Shown in pieces: positions 20,812 to 32,804 of a stretch of 64,000 nt of DNA (position 1 is the first letter of the stretch; every line of letters starts with the position of its first letter). A program made the position numbers and the translations under genes. The notes under the pieces were generated by a model, which worked only from the letters and a program-made list of their open reading frames with translations, was not told the DNA's origin and did no database searches. Source of the DNA: Ganoderma boninense (taxonomy: Eukaryota; Basidiomycota; Agaricomycetes; Polyporales; Polyporaceae); the NCBI GenBank assembly GCA_002900995.3, contig CM035304.1, positions 3,853,612 through 3,917,611 of the forward strand, given 5' to 3'.

Positions 20812-22618
20812 ATGGTACGTACCTGTGCCCCCATCACACGCGGCCTATGTCGTTGAGCAACATCCCTGCTTTTCCCAGGTTTTCGTCGGCGACAAGAAGT
20901 ACGCCTGGTATGGCAATTCAGTCCCGAATGACGCCATGCCTTCTTGCGCTAATCACCGTTTTGCCACCCGTTCCCATTCTCGTCCCCCCGCAGCGAGACG
21001 TGCATCAAGGGCCACCGCTCCTCCTCTTGCAAGCACACCGACCGTCCGCTGTTTGAGATCAAGAAAAAGGGCCGCCCCATTACCCAGTGCGAACACTGCC
21101 GCGAGCTCCGCAAGACCCGCCAAATCCATGTGAAATGTCTCTGTGAGAGCAAGGAGCTGGCGCTCGCCGAAGAGGGGCCTGTTCCCGGCGCACCGGGCAG
21201 TAAAGGTGTGTTAATGCATTGAGTGCCTCATGCCCGCTCTTGTCTGACTCTGAAGGCTTGCAAGCAGTGAGTGTGCCCTTCCTTCAAGAACATGTACCTG
21301 TTGGAACCCACGCACTCGCGCCAAACGTCCCGCAAAAGCTGGGGAGCGCCGCGGTTCTGAGGCTTGCCCTATCGCGCCCTCTCCCAATGAAGCCTTATCA
21401 GAACCCGCGGCCCTCGTCGCTCAAGCCCATACCGCAGGCAACCGCCCGGTTCTACCACCGACCGTCCTGATTCACCCTCCCGCATGTCTCACAACCCCTC
21501 TGTCACCCAAAGTAGCCGCCTGCCCAGCCACGGCCAGTCATTTTACAGTCCCTATGGCCGCCCTTATGATTACTCCCATGGCCCGGGTGCGAACTACACC
21601 TCCTTCGATGACGGCAGCACGTCCAGCCTTCAGCACCTCCTCAACGGCGCCCCGAGCCCTTCCGCCGCTGCCCCTTTCGACGCCTGGCCGCTCAATGCCG
21701 ACGGCGCGGTCGCGGGCTTCCCGATATCTCCCGCGTCCGTGTCGCCCCTTGTCTGCGGCTGCGGGACCGCGTGCGCATGCCCTGGGTGCATGGAGCACAA
21801 CGGGCCCAGTGCAGATCCGAATGCCCCGTGCGCCAACCCGAACAACTGCGTCGCGTGCCTCGAGTGCAACATCAACACGCTCGCCGCGCTCGCGACTGCA
21901 AACCCCCGTGCGATGCGATGTTTGACGCCACTGGTTTGCAGAATGTCGACGACTGGCTGTCATCGGTTCCAGACCCCGTCCCTGCCGCCCTTCAGCCACC
22001 CCGTATCTTCTCCCAGACCCAGAGTCTGAGTCAGAGCCAGGGCCAGTACGACTCGGCGATAATGCAACAGTCCTACGGGCTCTGGAATGCGACCTCTGCC
22101 CCTATGCAGCAGCCTGAGGACTGCTGTGGCGGACAATGCAAGTGCCCCCTCAGGCATGTGTAATTGTGCTGCAGACCGCTACGACAGCGCGTCGGGGCGC
22201 ACCCTCACCTTCGCCGTCTGGAGAGCGGGCCCCCTGCTGTGGCGGGGGAGTGTCCCAGACGTCTGCGCACAATATAGCCGTGGAGGCCAGCTCGAGCTCA
22301 AGGTCCATCCAAGGCCCCTCACGCATGCCTGACTCACAGGTGCGATGGTACCCACCGACGCTCCCACTACCTCGTACTTCGCTCTCCCGCGCTTCATTGT
22401 CCTCGTCGAAGTCGTCCGGGCCGTCTTCATCGCCCGCTCCGTTCGGGGACCTCGCTGGCCAGGACTCTCAGCGCTCTGGTGTGGCAGTGGAAGTCCGCTC
22501 GTCGATGGGCAATCTGACCAAGGGTGCTGGCATGCAGCTCATGCAGCCCTCTGGGTCGCTGACGCGTCGCCGCGGCTTGGACCACAACGAGTATCGGACT
22601 CAGACTCAGGCTCGTTGA
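20812..22618 (+). CDS. Copper-fist transcription factor (Mac1/Cuf1/GRISEA type)
   Basis: Copper-sensing DNA-binding regulator, expected to control copper uptake or detoxification genes. The first coding exon is just the ATG (20812-20814), followed by the exons 20879-20907 and 20994-21205. Together they encode the copper-fist: FVGDKKYA-CETCIKGHRSSSC-KHTDRPLFEIKKKGRPITQC-EHCRELRKTRQIHVKC. This has the four zinc ligands and the R/KGRP minor-groove motif. Further on is a Cys/His-rich copper-binding motif, VCGCGTACACPGCMEHN (about 21750), and a second cluster, CCGGQCKCP then GMCNC (about 22120-22165). The tail ends at 22618 after SLTRRRGLDHNEYRTQ. The body after 21205 cannot be read in one frame: changes occur near 21476, 21905, 22146 and 22196, three of them in C-runs. 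The exact exon 4 start is also unclear. The identity is secure; the full gene model is not. Confidence 0.85.
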
Positions 22619-23099
22619 TATCAGATGCTCTGCTCGCGGCCATCACTACACCCGCGCACGTCTCCCGTTGGCCCACCTCGAGACCCCACGCATTCCCATG
22701 CACATGCGAGCTCGCTGCCTCCTCGCAGCAGACCCTGATCTGCGCTCCATCTAGCGTTTTCTGGTTCCTTCTCTTCTCCCTGGCCGCTTCTTCCAACCCC
22801 CTCTCCCCTTATCTCTTCCCTTCTTGCCTTCACTTTACTGTATAGCGCGCGCACCAGCGCCGCCATGCGTTTATGCTTCTCCCGCTTCTTCTTTGTACAC
22901 GGTCCGTTTCGGTAGGCGTTGTGCGACGTTCTCTTCCGTCCGATCGATGTTCGATACAGTCGATTTCAGTTATAGCAGGTATGTATAGCAGCAGTAGCAG
23001 CCCCACGAATCGACAACCAGGCGCCATACTCGTACATCAAAGTTGAAATGCGCGCGCGCGCGACCACTAGCGCACCAGCACCAGCAGCACCAGCCAGGG
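22619..23099. other. Convergent 3' region
   Basis: 481 bp between the ends of the copper-fist gene and the Hikeshi homologue. It is pyrimidine-rich and has no recognisable gene. Confidence 0.4.
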
Positions 23100-23929
23100 C
23101 TAGTCCTGCCTGTCGAGGAACCCGATGCCCGAGTTGCGCACCTTGCCCATGAAGCTCTCGTACCACTTCGCGACCATCCCGAGCGGGATCATCGCGTCCG
23201 GCGACAGCCCCATCCCGCGCGAGCCCGGGCCCGCGCTGATGCTCCCCCCGACGAAGCTCGACAGGTAGTTGAAGAGGTGCTGCACGATGCGCTCCGCCAG
23301 CACCGCCGCGTCCGCGCCCGGGTTCGCTCTCGTCAGCGCGAGCGAGCCGGAAGAGGAGGAAGATGGGGCAGAGGGGGCAGAGGGGGCAGAGGGGGCGGGC
23401 AGCGTGGCGAGCTCCTGGAGGATCTGCGGAGGGGCTCGATGGAGAGCCCGAGGATCGCGGTGAGGTTCGAGGGCGAGGCGTCGGACGCGGCGCCTGTGAA
23501 GACGGCGTGGGTGTCGGTGGACTGGGCGGCGTAGGTGCCGCGGAGGCGGAAGATCGCGGAGGGTTTGTCGTTAGAGAGCCTGTACGGAGGAGGTGGACGC
23601 GCGCGTTAGCACGTGTTGGGGAAGCGAGGAAGGGGAGTGAAAATACACACATGCCTAACAGCTGGAATCCTTTCCCTGGCCAGAAGAAGTGCACTGTCGC
23701 GCCGTAGCCATCAGGGAAGGGTACTGTGGTTAGGGAGCGCAAGCGCGAGAAACGTTAGCGAGAAAACTCATGACGGGTAGATCGATGCGCGACCGCGTAC
23801 TGTGCCCAGGAGGAAGACGGAGACGTGGTTTATCGAGCCGGCGGATGGTAATTCGAAGACCGCGTGCGTCTCGTCGACCTGTTGCAGGTTTGTTTGGAGG
23901 GGGCGGCCCGCGACTACGCATCCAAACAT
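23100..23929 (-). CDS. Hikeshi/Opi10 family protein (Hsp70 nuclear import carrier)
   Basis: Homologue of Hikeshi (yeast Opi10, DUF775), which carries Hsp70 into the nucleus under heat stress. It starts [18 protein letters not shown] at 23929. Conserved stretches are [57 protein letters not shown] and the C-terminal helix region [15 protein letters not shown], then [18 protein letters not shown]. At least three exons. The first splice is not certain: the acceptor needs a phase-1 donor, and the usable GT gives two extra residues in LGT-VPFP. A one-base frame change near 23428 (C-run on the coding strand) splits the protein inside the linker. That linker holds a 9-bp tandem repeat encoding repeated Ala-Pro-Ser. 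Predicted length is about 230 residues. Confidence 0.85.
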
Positions 23930-25535
23930 GATTCAGGTTGTGGTTCCGTCCGAGATTGTTGTGCGTTGTCGATGGCGGCAGCCAGGGGCCAGAGCGAGAT
24001 CGAGTGTCCAAGGTGAGATTCGAGATATGCTGACAGAGATAGGGATGAATATGAGGACGTTGCGGAGGGGGGAAGAGGGCAGGAGCTGCGGGACTGGGGT
24101 GTTCGAGGAGGTTCGCGGGGCATGGTCAAGGACGCGTGGAGCGCGACGCACTCCTCCCGAAGGCGCGAGCAACCTCGCGCGGGCGTCTAAACTGTCCAGT
24201 CGCGGTCATGTGTGCGCGATGGAACATGCCTTCGAGTCTCGCTCCTCCTACCGCCATCTCGAAATGCCTGGAGCGTGGACCACCTTCATTCTACTCGCCT
24301 CTCGCACCACTATAGTGTAAACTTGAAGGGTTTTCCTGAGCTCTACTGAGCCCGGAAGTAAATGTATTTGTACTGCGAATATAACGGCGATTCCGAATCT
24401 CTTCCTTTGCATGCGCATCTCCATCTTCCGCCTCAGATTCCGACGCTCCTGGGCTGTCTATCGCCCAACAATCAAACGCATCTTATCACAGCTTCACATG
24501 TTCGTGTTGATAGCCTGGTGGGGGCGCTCGTTGAGGACGATAGCATGTTTTCGGAACAGTCTAGTCTCCCTTGGACCATATAAATCATGACAACAGCCCG
24601 TCCATCGCAATACAGTACGTTGCGCCTTTTCACCCTCATCTCGTCGGCTCGTCCACATCCAACACACCGGGTTTGAACCATTCTACGATCCACTCCAGTC
24701 GCCTCCAGGCCTTCAAGGCACGTCGATGACGCCATCAAGGTCGACGTCTCTCACGTACTCTGCGCTATCTGTGCAGGCCAATGTCTGCTTTCCGCTCCCC
24801 GCTCCTTGCTCTCTTCTACTGCGTCCTCATCTCGTTGTTTCCATTACATTTCCCTACCTTCCTTCATGCAAGGGGGTCGGTATAAGCTGAACTAGGTATG
24901 GGCAAGCTATGCTTTAAAATCACATGGACCATCTCTTATGCCCGCATACAGGTGTCCACAAAGTCGGGACAGAAATTGGCCTTGTATCAACCTGACCAAG
25001 ATCCGCCACGCTGACCAGGAGACACCTCGTGCAAGGAAGGGGCTTGTGTGGAACCTAGGACAGGTGAGTGCCTCACGGTCGTCTGGGGCCGTCGCGGGCT
25101 AGTATTAGTGTCACTTTGAACTCGTCGTGTCCTGCCGTGGACTCGCGGATCCGTTCTGTCCCTCCTCATCCCCATGTGATGTCCGAAGCGCAAAGCTCCA
25201 CGCGTGCTTCCTACCCCCAATACCATCTCCTCTCCTTCTTTTCATTCTGCCGTCAAGTCCACGCCGCTCGCTATACGTACAACACGTACAACGGCCAGCG
25301 TCCAGCGTCAGGTGCCTCGGACCGTCGCCTCACCTACCGAGCGCCGATGTGGGTGACTCGCGTTCATCGTCGCGGACGTCTTGGACGACCGCCAGCTCAC
25401 CACCTCCTTCTCGTAAGTCAAAAGCTCCTCAGCACTCCGTCTCGTCCTTACGGCCACGGGCGGTAATCATCTTATCCATCATCGGAGCTCCGTTTTCAAT
25501 CCTTCAGCTTCAAGCAGAGCCTAGGCTTTGAATCT
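23930..25535. other. Intergenic 1.6 kb
   Basis: Between the start of the Hikeshi homologue (minus) and the alanine aminotransferase gene (plus), so it should hold two promoters. I see no coding feature. Several consensus donors, such as caggtgag at 25060, could belong to a non-coding 5' exon of the aminotransferase gene; the sequence does not decide it. Confidence 0.4.
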
Positions 25536-27198
25536 ATGCATATGATCAGCCTTGTGTCGCGCCGTGTACATAACCAGCTCCGGACTCACCTGACCCGCGC
25601 AGTAACTCTCTCTCAATCCTCTTTCTTCTCCCACTCCTCTCGCACAATGCGTCCCCTCGTCGCCGCCGACCTCAACCCCGCGATCGCCAACGTTCAGTAT
25701 GCCGTGCGTGGCGAGCTCGCGATCAAGGCAGAGGAGCACCGCGTGAAGCTTGCCTCGGGCCCCACCGATCTCCCCTTCACCAAGGTCATCTCCTCCAACA
25801 TTGGAAACCCCCAGCAGAAGGGACTCGACCAGCCTCCTCTCACATTCTCCAGACAGGTGAGTTCTTGTTCTCGCACACACAGAGGTGAACTTACCCCGAG
25901 CCTGTGTAGGTAGCCGCGCTCATGGAGTACCCACCGCTTGCGGAGGTTGTACGGGGCAAGTGGCCTCAGGACGTGCTCGACCGCGCGAAGGAGCTCCAGG
26001 AGGAAATTGGGTCCATCGGCGCATATTCACACAGTAAAGGAGTCCCGCTCATTCGGAAGAGCGTCGCGCAGTTCATCGAAGGTGCGCCTCTATTAATGAT
26101 GTCCCGGCGCGTTCCGCTTTGACACACTGTGCCCTGCTCTCGCCCGCCCCAGAACGCGACGGCTACCCCAGCAACCCCGAGCACATCTTCCTGACCGCAG
26201 GCGCGTCTGCGGGTGTGTCGTTGATCCTCAACGTCCTCATCACACCGAATGTCACTGGTGTGCTGATCCCCATCCCGCAATACCCGCTATACACCGCGAC
26301 GCTCGCGCAGTACTCGGGTATCCCGCTCCCATACCACCTCTCTGAGCGCGACGGCTGGTCGACGTCGCTCGAGGAGATCAAGACCGCGCTGCTGAAGGCG
26401 GAAAAGGACGGCGCGCACCCCCGCGCGCTCGTCGTGATCAACCCGGGGAACCCGACGGGTGCGATCCTCGACCGCGCGACGATGGAAGCGGTCGTGCGCC
26501 TGTGCGAGGAGCACTCGCTCGTGCTCCTCGCGGACGAGGTATACCAGGCGAACCTGCACCGCCCAGACACGCACCCGTTCCACTCGTTCAAGCAGGTCGT
26601 GCGTGCGCTCAACTCGCCCATCCCGCTCTTCTCCTTCCACTCCGTCTCCAAGGGCGTCACGGGCGAGTGCGGCCGGCGCGGCGGCTACTTCGAGTGCACG
26701 AACATCTCGGACGAGGTCCTCGCGCTGCTCTACAAGATGGCGTCCGTCACGCTCTGCCCGCCCCTGTCCGGCCAGATCGGCGTCGACTGCCTCGTGCGCC
26801 CGCCCAAGCCGAGCACGCCGTCGTACGCGCTGTGGAAGCAGGAGACGGACGCGATCCACGCCGCGCTGCGCCACCGCACGCAGCTCTCCGCGGCGCGCCT
26901 GAACGCGCTGCCCGGGGTCTCGTGCGTCGACTCGCCCGGGGCGCTGTATCTGTACCCGAAGATCGAGCTGCCCGACCGCGCGGTTGAGGAAGCGCGGCGC
27001 CAGGGCAAGTCGCCCGACGCGCTGTATGCGCTCGAGCTGCTCGACGCGACCGGCATCTGCGTCGTGCCCGGGTCCGGGTTCGGGCAGAAGGACGGGGAGC
27101 ACCATTATCGGCTGACGTGCTTGTGCCCGGGTGTGGAGGAGTATGTAGGGGCGCTGGAGGACTTCCACAGGAAGTTCGTGGAGAAGTACGCCAACTAA
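25536..27198 (+). CDS. Alanine aminotransferase (PLP-dependent, class I/II), three exons
   Basis: Transfers the amino group between alanine and 2-oxoglutarate, giving pyruvate and glutamate. Exons are 25536-25856, 25910-26081 and 26153-27198; the predicted protein has 512 residues. Seen motifs: GAYSHSKGVPLIRKSVAQFI, LTAGASAGV, PIPQYPLYTATLAQYSG, VVINPGNPTGAIL, LADEVYQ, and the PLP-lysine region SFHSVSKGVTGECGRRGGY. There are two in-frame starts. The ATG at 25536 adds 37 residues rich in Arg, Ser and hydrophobics with a single His pair and no acidic residue, the look of a mitochondrial presequence; the ATG at 25647 (MRPLVAADLNPA) gives a 475-residue cytosolic form. Single-gene dual targeting is inferred from this, not shown. 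Confidence 0.95.
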
Positions 27199-28248
27199 TG
27201 AGCGTGGGGGATCGTGATGGCTATTCAAATACAAAGAGATAAGTCAAGCAAAGTTGCACACCGAAAGGTGGGAGCGGCGTTGAGCTGATGTGGATGTTAG
27301 ACGTTAATGTTTTGGCTTTTGTTGTATCGTTACTTGGATCCGGAATCATCACCGTTCGGCCATGTCTGTACTCACGCACGGATTTGTCGGTATAGAAATG
27401 AGATACTCGCTTCTCGCATGACGGTCGAATTGGTGAGCTCGCGAACAGTCTGAAGCACTACGTCTACGATTGCTGAACAGCGCACCTGGCGCACTGGTGG
27501 TGACGCAAACATGGATTTTCCCTACTACGTATGGTGACTGATATAATGCGCATCGGTACCTGAGTGACTCACGCAAGGAAAGTGTCTAGTGTGATGGTCA
27601 CCGTCTAGAACAAGCAGTACCGATCTCGGGCTCAAGCCCTATGTTGGCCACGGTGGTATGTTTCCGAAGGGATACTGTTTTGTCGGTGGAATTCGAACCT
27701 TCCATGTTCATAGACAAACGGCTTCCACCAGAATTGTGGTTCCATCGGTCCATCTGAAGGGTCCTCACTTCATGTGGGTTTCGCTCTCCATATGTGACTG
27801 CATACCCAGACCCTCCCAGGGGTCTTCTGAGTAAATACAAAGTTCGCTGCCATATTTTCATCGGATGTTGCAATAGTAGACCTTATCCATGAACGCGATA
27901 CAGCTTGCTCCCTCTTCCCCAAAAGTCGATTCGTGATCCTGAAGATTTGCCGATAAAACCAAGCTTCATGTATGGTGCAGATCTGTGAGACTCACCGAAA
28001 CTGAAAGATCGCCGCGCATTCCAGTTCCGATGTTCCGCATTCCAGGGGCTGATATGCGTCCATCGAAGCTGAGACTTCCTACAGCCTGAGTGAAAGCTAT
28101 GAGAATGGACACAGCGACAGCGAGCGTGACTGGTCTCTCCACCAGCTGCGTCATGGCGTTGACTATATAGTACACTTGGATTACCTGCATTACATACACG
28201 CACTGTACACAGTTGTCCATAAACCTCCAGGTCGCCCATGCGCCGCGC
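27199..28248. other. Convergent intergenic 1 kb
   Basis: Between the ends of the aminotransferase gene and the aldose-epimerase-like gene. A tRNA-T-arm-like string (ggttcgaattcc on the minus strand, about 27694) lacks the rest of a tRNA. No gene is supported. Confidence 0.4.
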
Positions 28249-29695
28249 TCACACGACGGTCGAGAACCTGTACTCGGCGCGCCAGTGGTACGGCCTATCC
28301 TGGCTATAAATCTGGTTACGGTGCCACTGGGGATTATTGATGCCGTCGATGTAGTCCTCCAGCTCGATGACCATGCACGAGTGGTTGTCGTAGATCTTGC
28401 CCGCATCCGTCGTCCCGTCGCCGCCTTGCGAGCGCTTGCGAGGCAGGCTCAGCGACCCCTTGATAGTGTTGCACGTGTAGAGCTGGAACGCGTCCTGGTC
28501 CGTCGTGACCGACATCTTGATGCCCGACGTGGGCGAGGTGACCTCAAGGACGCGCTCGTCGCGCTCGTGCGAGGACATGACGAAGCACGTGTCCCAGCCC
28601 TGGCACGACTCGCCGCACACGCCGACGGTGTCGTTGAAGCGGTCGCTCAACGCGAGCGGCGTCCGAAAGTCGTAGACGGTGCCATTCACGGACGGGATCT
28701 CGCCGGTGGGGATGAGGTACTGGTCGGTCTTGATGTATTTGTCGACGCGGGGCATGTGCACGACGTGGTCGAGGATGGTCTGCGAGCCGTTGTACGCGGC
28801 GAGGTTCCAGTACGTGTGCGCCGTGAGCATGATCGGGTCTCCTTGAGGTCGGTCACGCGTGCGTCCATCTCGATGCGGTAGGTCGCATCGTCCTCGAGGA
28901 TGTACGTCGCGCTCGCGACGACGGAGCCGGGGAAGCCCTGGTTCCCGTCTGGGTCATGGAGGGTGAAGGTGACCGCTGAGCTGTTCAAACTCGTGATTTG
29001 GTAGCTCGAGCGGTCGTAACCGACGAAGCCACCATGGAGTGTGTCACGGCCGTCCTCATTCAGGGGTGTGTGGTATGTCTTGCCGTCGAGGGTGAACGTG
29101 CCGTTTTTGATACGGTTCGCGTAACGTCCGACCTGGGGTCCGAAGTAGGGGTGGACTATATCCGTGCCGTAGTTCGTCTTGTTGTCAAAGCCTAGCACGC
29201 GAGACACGTTCACGTCAGGGCCTTTAAACACAGACCGAAGCAGATATTTCACTCACCTAGAACGATGTCACGGAACACCCCGTTCCGGTCCTTCACCCAT
29301 AGCTCGGATATCGCAGCGCCAGCAGGAAGGAAAGAAGCTCGGAGAGAGTCGTCGGGCGCCCGGAGGGCAATAGCGTTGTACGGGTACACGGGTTGGAGTG
29401 CGTCGGGGCAATCTGCCAAAGTGGTACCAGCGAGGGCAGGAAGCCCGTTTGCAACGGCACACGGGTACGAGCCGACAGTCCCGTTGTTTACGAAGCCTGG
29501 TGTCTGCCCAGGGCTGGATGCGGTCGAAGTTGACGAAGCCAAAGTTGGAGTACTGGTCTCGGCTGAGATGATCAAGGACGGAGTGACTACGCCTGAGGCG
29601 GTGGAGGTTGCTACACTCGACACCGCGGTGGTGGTTTGAGCAGCCGTGTTCCAGGCCAAGAGCACGAGCGACGCAAAGGGGAGTAAGGGGCGCAT
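28249..29695 (-). CDS. Secreted aldose 1-epimerase (galactose mutarotase) family protein, two exons
   Basis: Mutarotase-fold protein, predicted to act on sugars outside the cell. Exon 1 is 29695-29257 and exon 2 29221-28249, joined at phase 1 over a 35-bp intron, which is very short. The predicted length is about 470 residues. The N-terminus is a signal peptide (MRPLLPFASLVLLAWNTAAQ) followed by a Ser/Thr-rich linker of about 50 residues. Family motifs: DIVLGPDVNV, HPYFGPQVGRYANRIKNG, LHGGFVGYDR, ILTAHTYWNL-type strand (read as IMLTAHTYWNLAAYNG) and the C-terminal NHSCMVIELEDYIDGIN. There are several N-glycosylation sequons. A one-base frame change at about 28836 (three G on the plus strand; one more C on the coding strand restores KETPIMLTAH) interrupts the catalytic domain and is probably a sequence error. 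Confidence 0.88.
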
Positions 29696-30851
29696 CGTCG
29701 TAGAGGCAACTCCAAGAGACTGTAAAACGAGGGCGAGGGCGTAAGCGGCTCGATGGCTCCGTCAAGTTCGAGAGTTTAAGAGCAGCAACCATGAAGTGAC
29801 CGGTTCGAAGCGAGTACTGGCGCAAGGGCCCGCTGACCGAATTGATGGTGGCCGTTCGCTAAGAGGAGGTCAAGCGGGGTCGAATGGTTCTACTAAGCGT
29901 CTTTGCAACGTGATGGACCCTATCTTGTTCGTCAGTATTTCGTTGACACTTTCGGATGACTTACGACTGGTGGGTCATGAAAAGAAGGGAAGACGTCAGT
30001 TGTGCTCCCACTGCATACAGCATGGTACTCAACCTGATTGATTCAGCACGCCGGGCCGTACGTACGTACTGTGGGGTATTCTGGGGTGACACTGGGGCAT
30101 CAGAATGGAGATTGAACAGCGGACCGAAATTTTTTAGTTACGTCGTCCCCTCGCGAGTCCCATTTCGCCGTCTGTGGCACATGGGTGATGACTCTATGAG
30201 AATCATCAGACCATTTAGCAAACCTCGATGGTTCTCCACAGAAGTTCCAATAGTACATAACCTCACGTTTTCAATACACGAACTCCCGACGACATCGGTG
30301 GCTGGGGACAACCTGGACCGGAAAATATACTTACGGCTGGTTCTGTGGACTAGGTCACTTCCTTGGACAACAACAATATTCCATCAGGCAGCATTGCACG
30401 ACTCGAAAATCGAGTCTCGTGCTTCGTTAAATATGCCCTCAGACCTCCGTTCTGCCTGTTTGCGAATTTTGACTTTGACGCAACGCAACGCCCCCCCCCG
30501 CGCCCCATACGAGACTTTTTTGTCATTGGGGTTTCGTTCCACACCAGAGGGATAGACCTCCCTAACACCAACAGTGTGGACAACGAGTGGCAACTTGTAG
30601 AGTAGTGGTCGTCTCTTGTGTCCCCCCTCTGCATACCGAGAAATAGCACTGGGCCCTACCCGGAAGCAAAACTGGTGGTTGACGTACCATGTCCCCCATA
30701 TTGTGCAGACAGTTTGATATAGCCCTCCCATTGACCAGGAGGTGGATGAAGTCCCCATCCACATGTACATTATTTTGTCCAACGGAGGTAGCTACCAATC
30801 AGGAAACCTCGTACGTACACCATCTCAGCGAGGCCAAACTGGAGTGGAGAA
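29696..30851. other. Intergenic 1.2 kb
   Basis: Upstream of the epimerase-like gene and downstream of the DUF4536 gene. It contains a run of nine C near 30487. The open frames are unconvincing and none shows a domain. Confidence 0.4.
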
Positions 30852-31097
30852 CTAGAGCTTCTCACCTACGCCGACTGCCCCCATGATCCGTTTGCCCATG
30901 ACCGACCCTGGGGCGCGCGCACGAGACATGTTGAGCGCATATATGCCGACCCCAGCCATCGCTCCGGTCCCGATGATACGACAGGGCAGACAGTCTTGGT
31001 ATTCTGCCTGTGTCGACAGCGGCTCAAGTCGAGCAGTTTCAGCAGTCAGCTTGCTAGCATTTCCATCGAGCTGCAAAGCCGGCAGAGGAGCGGACAT
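30852..31097 (-). CDS. DUF4536 family small protein (DMAC1/Dmo2-like), possibly with a further 3' exon
   Basis: 81-residue reading with the family core YQDCLPCRIIGTGAMAGVG then IYALNMSRARAPG, resembling the CxxC and glycine-rich transmembrane segment of DMAC1-type proteins. In animals those assist complex I membrane-arm assembly in mitochondria; transfer of that role to this protein is inference. The open frame closes at 30852, but a GTGAGA donor immediately follows GAVGV, so the true C-terminus may come from a downstream exon, for example after the tag at about 30793. It is divergent from HMG-CoA lyase, 236 bp between the starts, and both products are expected in mitochondria. Confidence 0.65.
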   Translation of the reverse strand: MSAPLPALQLDGNASKLTAETARLEPLSTQAEYQDCLPCRIIGTGAMAGVGIYALNMSRARAPGSVMGKRIMGAVGVGEKL

Positions 31098-31333
31098 TCG
31101 GATATCAGGACCAGAGGGTGGTGACGATGACGGAGAGACGTGTCTGGTCGCAAAGGCGCGCGTTCGCCGTTGCGAACGGCTCGGACCGCCGCGCTCAGCC
31201 CGACGGCATGCTCCCTCCCATGACCTCGCTTCAGAAATACTTGTCGGGGGTCCGAGGCTCCTTTTGAACTACTTCTCTCATGAGCTTACCCTGAAGTCTG
31301 CTTGAAGGCCCGAATACGATACCCTCGACGACC

Positions 31334-32804
31334 ATGCTTGCCAAACAAACTGCTCGCTCTCTGCTTGGCTCTCGGCCCACTCTCGCTGCACGGACCTATT
31401 CGACACCAGCTCGGGAACGCGTTCGAATTGTAGAAGTAGGGCCGCGCGATGGTCTGCAAAACGAGTCTGCGGTCATTCCCCCCTCATGTGAAGGCAGAGC
31501 TGGTCAACCGCCTCACACAGGCGGGTCTGGACATCATCGAGGCGGGCAGCTTCGTTAGCCCGAAGTGGGTACCCCAGGTGAGTTAAATGGTTTTATGGCA
31601 GCCATCACATGGATTTCCCCACATAGGAGCCATTCAGACCTTTGTTGAAAGACTGCTATTTCGAGGAGCGGGTCCATATATGTAGGCATGGAGCCCTGTG
31701 TAACTTGATGTATCTACACACGATCGGTTTGTGAGCTGAAGCGACATGCTGTCCTCCGAGCACCAATGGGGATAGACACGCTACTTCCATAAACTATAAA
31801 CTGAAGCCTGTTATACCAACGCATATAAACTGACGTTTTGTTAGATGGCAGGAACCGCCGACGTCCTCAAGCAAATGCATCGGCGGAGGGGGTTACATTA
31901 CCCCGTCCTCGTACCCAATGTCAAGGGTCTAGAAAACCTACTGGAACTTCTCGCCCAGCAGTCCAAAGATGAAGTTCCGTACACAGACGAGATCGCCATC
32001 TTCACTGCTGCGTCCGATGCTTTCTGCAAGGCAAATACAAACTGCACGATCGAGGAGTCCCTCGCACGCTTGAAGACTGTGACGCATCGCGCGACCAAGG
32101 AGGGTCTCCGCGTTCGTGGGTGAGTGCTATGAGCCCGCCTAACCAATTCTTCCCCTATGTTGATCTACGGAGCAGATACGTGAGCGTCGTGATCGACTGC
32201 CCGTACTCCGGCAAGGTTGATCCCTCCAAGGTACGAGATGTCACGAGAGCGCTCCTAGAGATGGGGTGCTATGAGGTCAGCCTCGGCGACACGGTTGGAA
32301 CTGGGAACCCGACCACGATCAGCAAGCTGCTCGAAACCGTTGTCGGCGGTGGCAGCGATATCTCTCCTTCTCTTCTCGCCGTATGTCCTACCATCCTCTC
32401 ATCCCTTCGCCATTTGATACCTAACGGACTGTATGCGCGTACAGGGCCACTACCATGACACGTTTGGCATGGGCGTGTCCAACATCCTTACCTCGCTCGA
32501 CTACGGCCTCCGCACTTTCGATTCCTCCGTGGGCGGCCTCGGCGGCTGCCCCTATTCCCCCGGGGCGACCGGAAACGTCGCAACCGAAGACGTTCTCTAT
32601 GCTCTTCAGGGAAGCCGGTTTGACGCGCCTGGCGACTTGACCAAGATCGCGGAGGTTGGCTCATGGATCTCGAAGCAGCTGAATAGGACGAACGCAAGCC
32701 GCGTCGGGAAGGCGCTCGAAGCGCGTCGCACGAGAGACGACAAGCTCGAGAAGGAACGTGAGCAGGATGACGGGTCGGCAGAGAAGGTCACAGCGAAGTT
32801 ATAG
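31334..32804 (+). CDS. Hydroxymethylglutaryl-CoA lyase, four exons
   Basis: Cleaves HMG-CoA to acetoacetate and acetyl-CoA in leucine breakdown, in the mitochondrion. Exons are 31334-31577, 31845-32119, 32176-32380 and 32445-32804, about 360 residues in all. The N-terminus ([20 protein letters not shown]) is a typical presequence. Domain motifs: [28 protein letters not shown] with [57 protein letters not shown] and the catalytic-loop signature [21 protein letters not shown] frame break lies in the run of six C at 31478-31483; one C fewer gives IPPHVKAEL as in the family. The first intron (267 bp) is several times longer than the others. Confidence 0.94.

Noticed and set aside
27660..27800. 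Possible tRNA on the minus strand (ggttcgaattcc)
   Set aside because: A T-arm-like string only; no acceptor pairing, D-arm or anticodon stem.
30480..30500. Run of nine C as a regulatory element
   Set aside because: Single homopolymer in a gene-free stretch; no supporting context.
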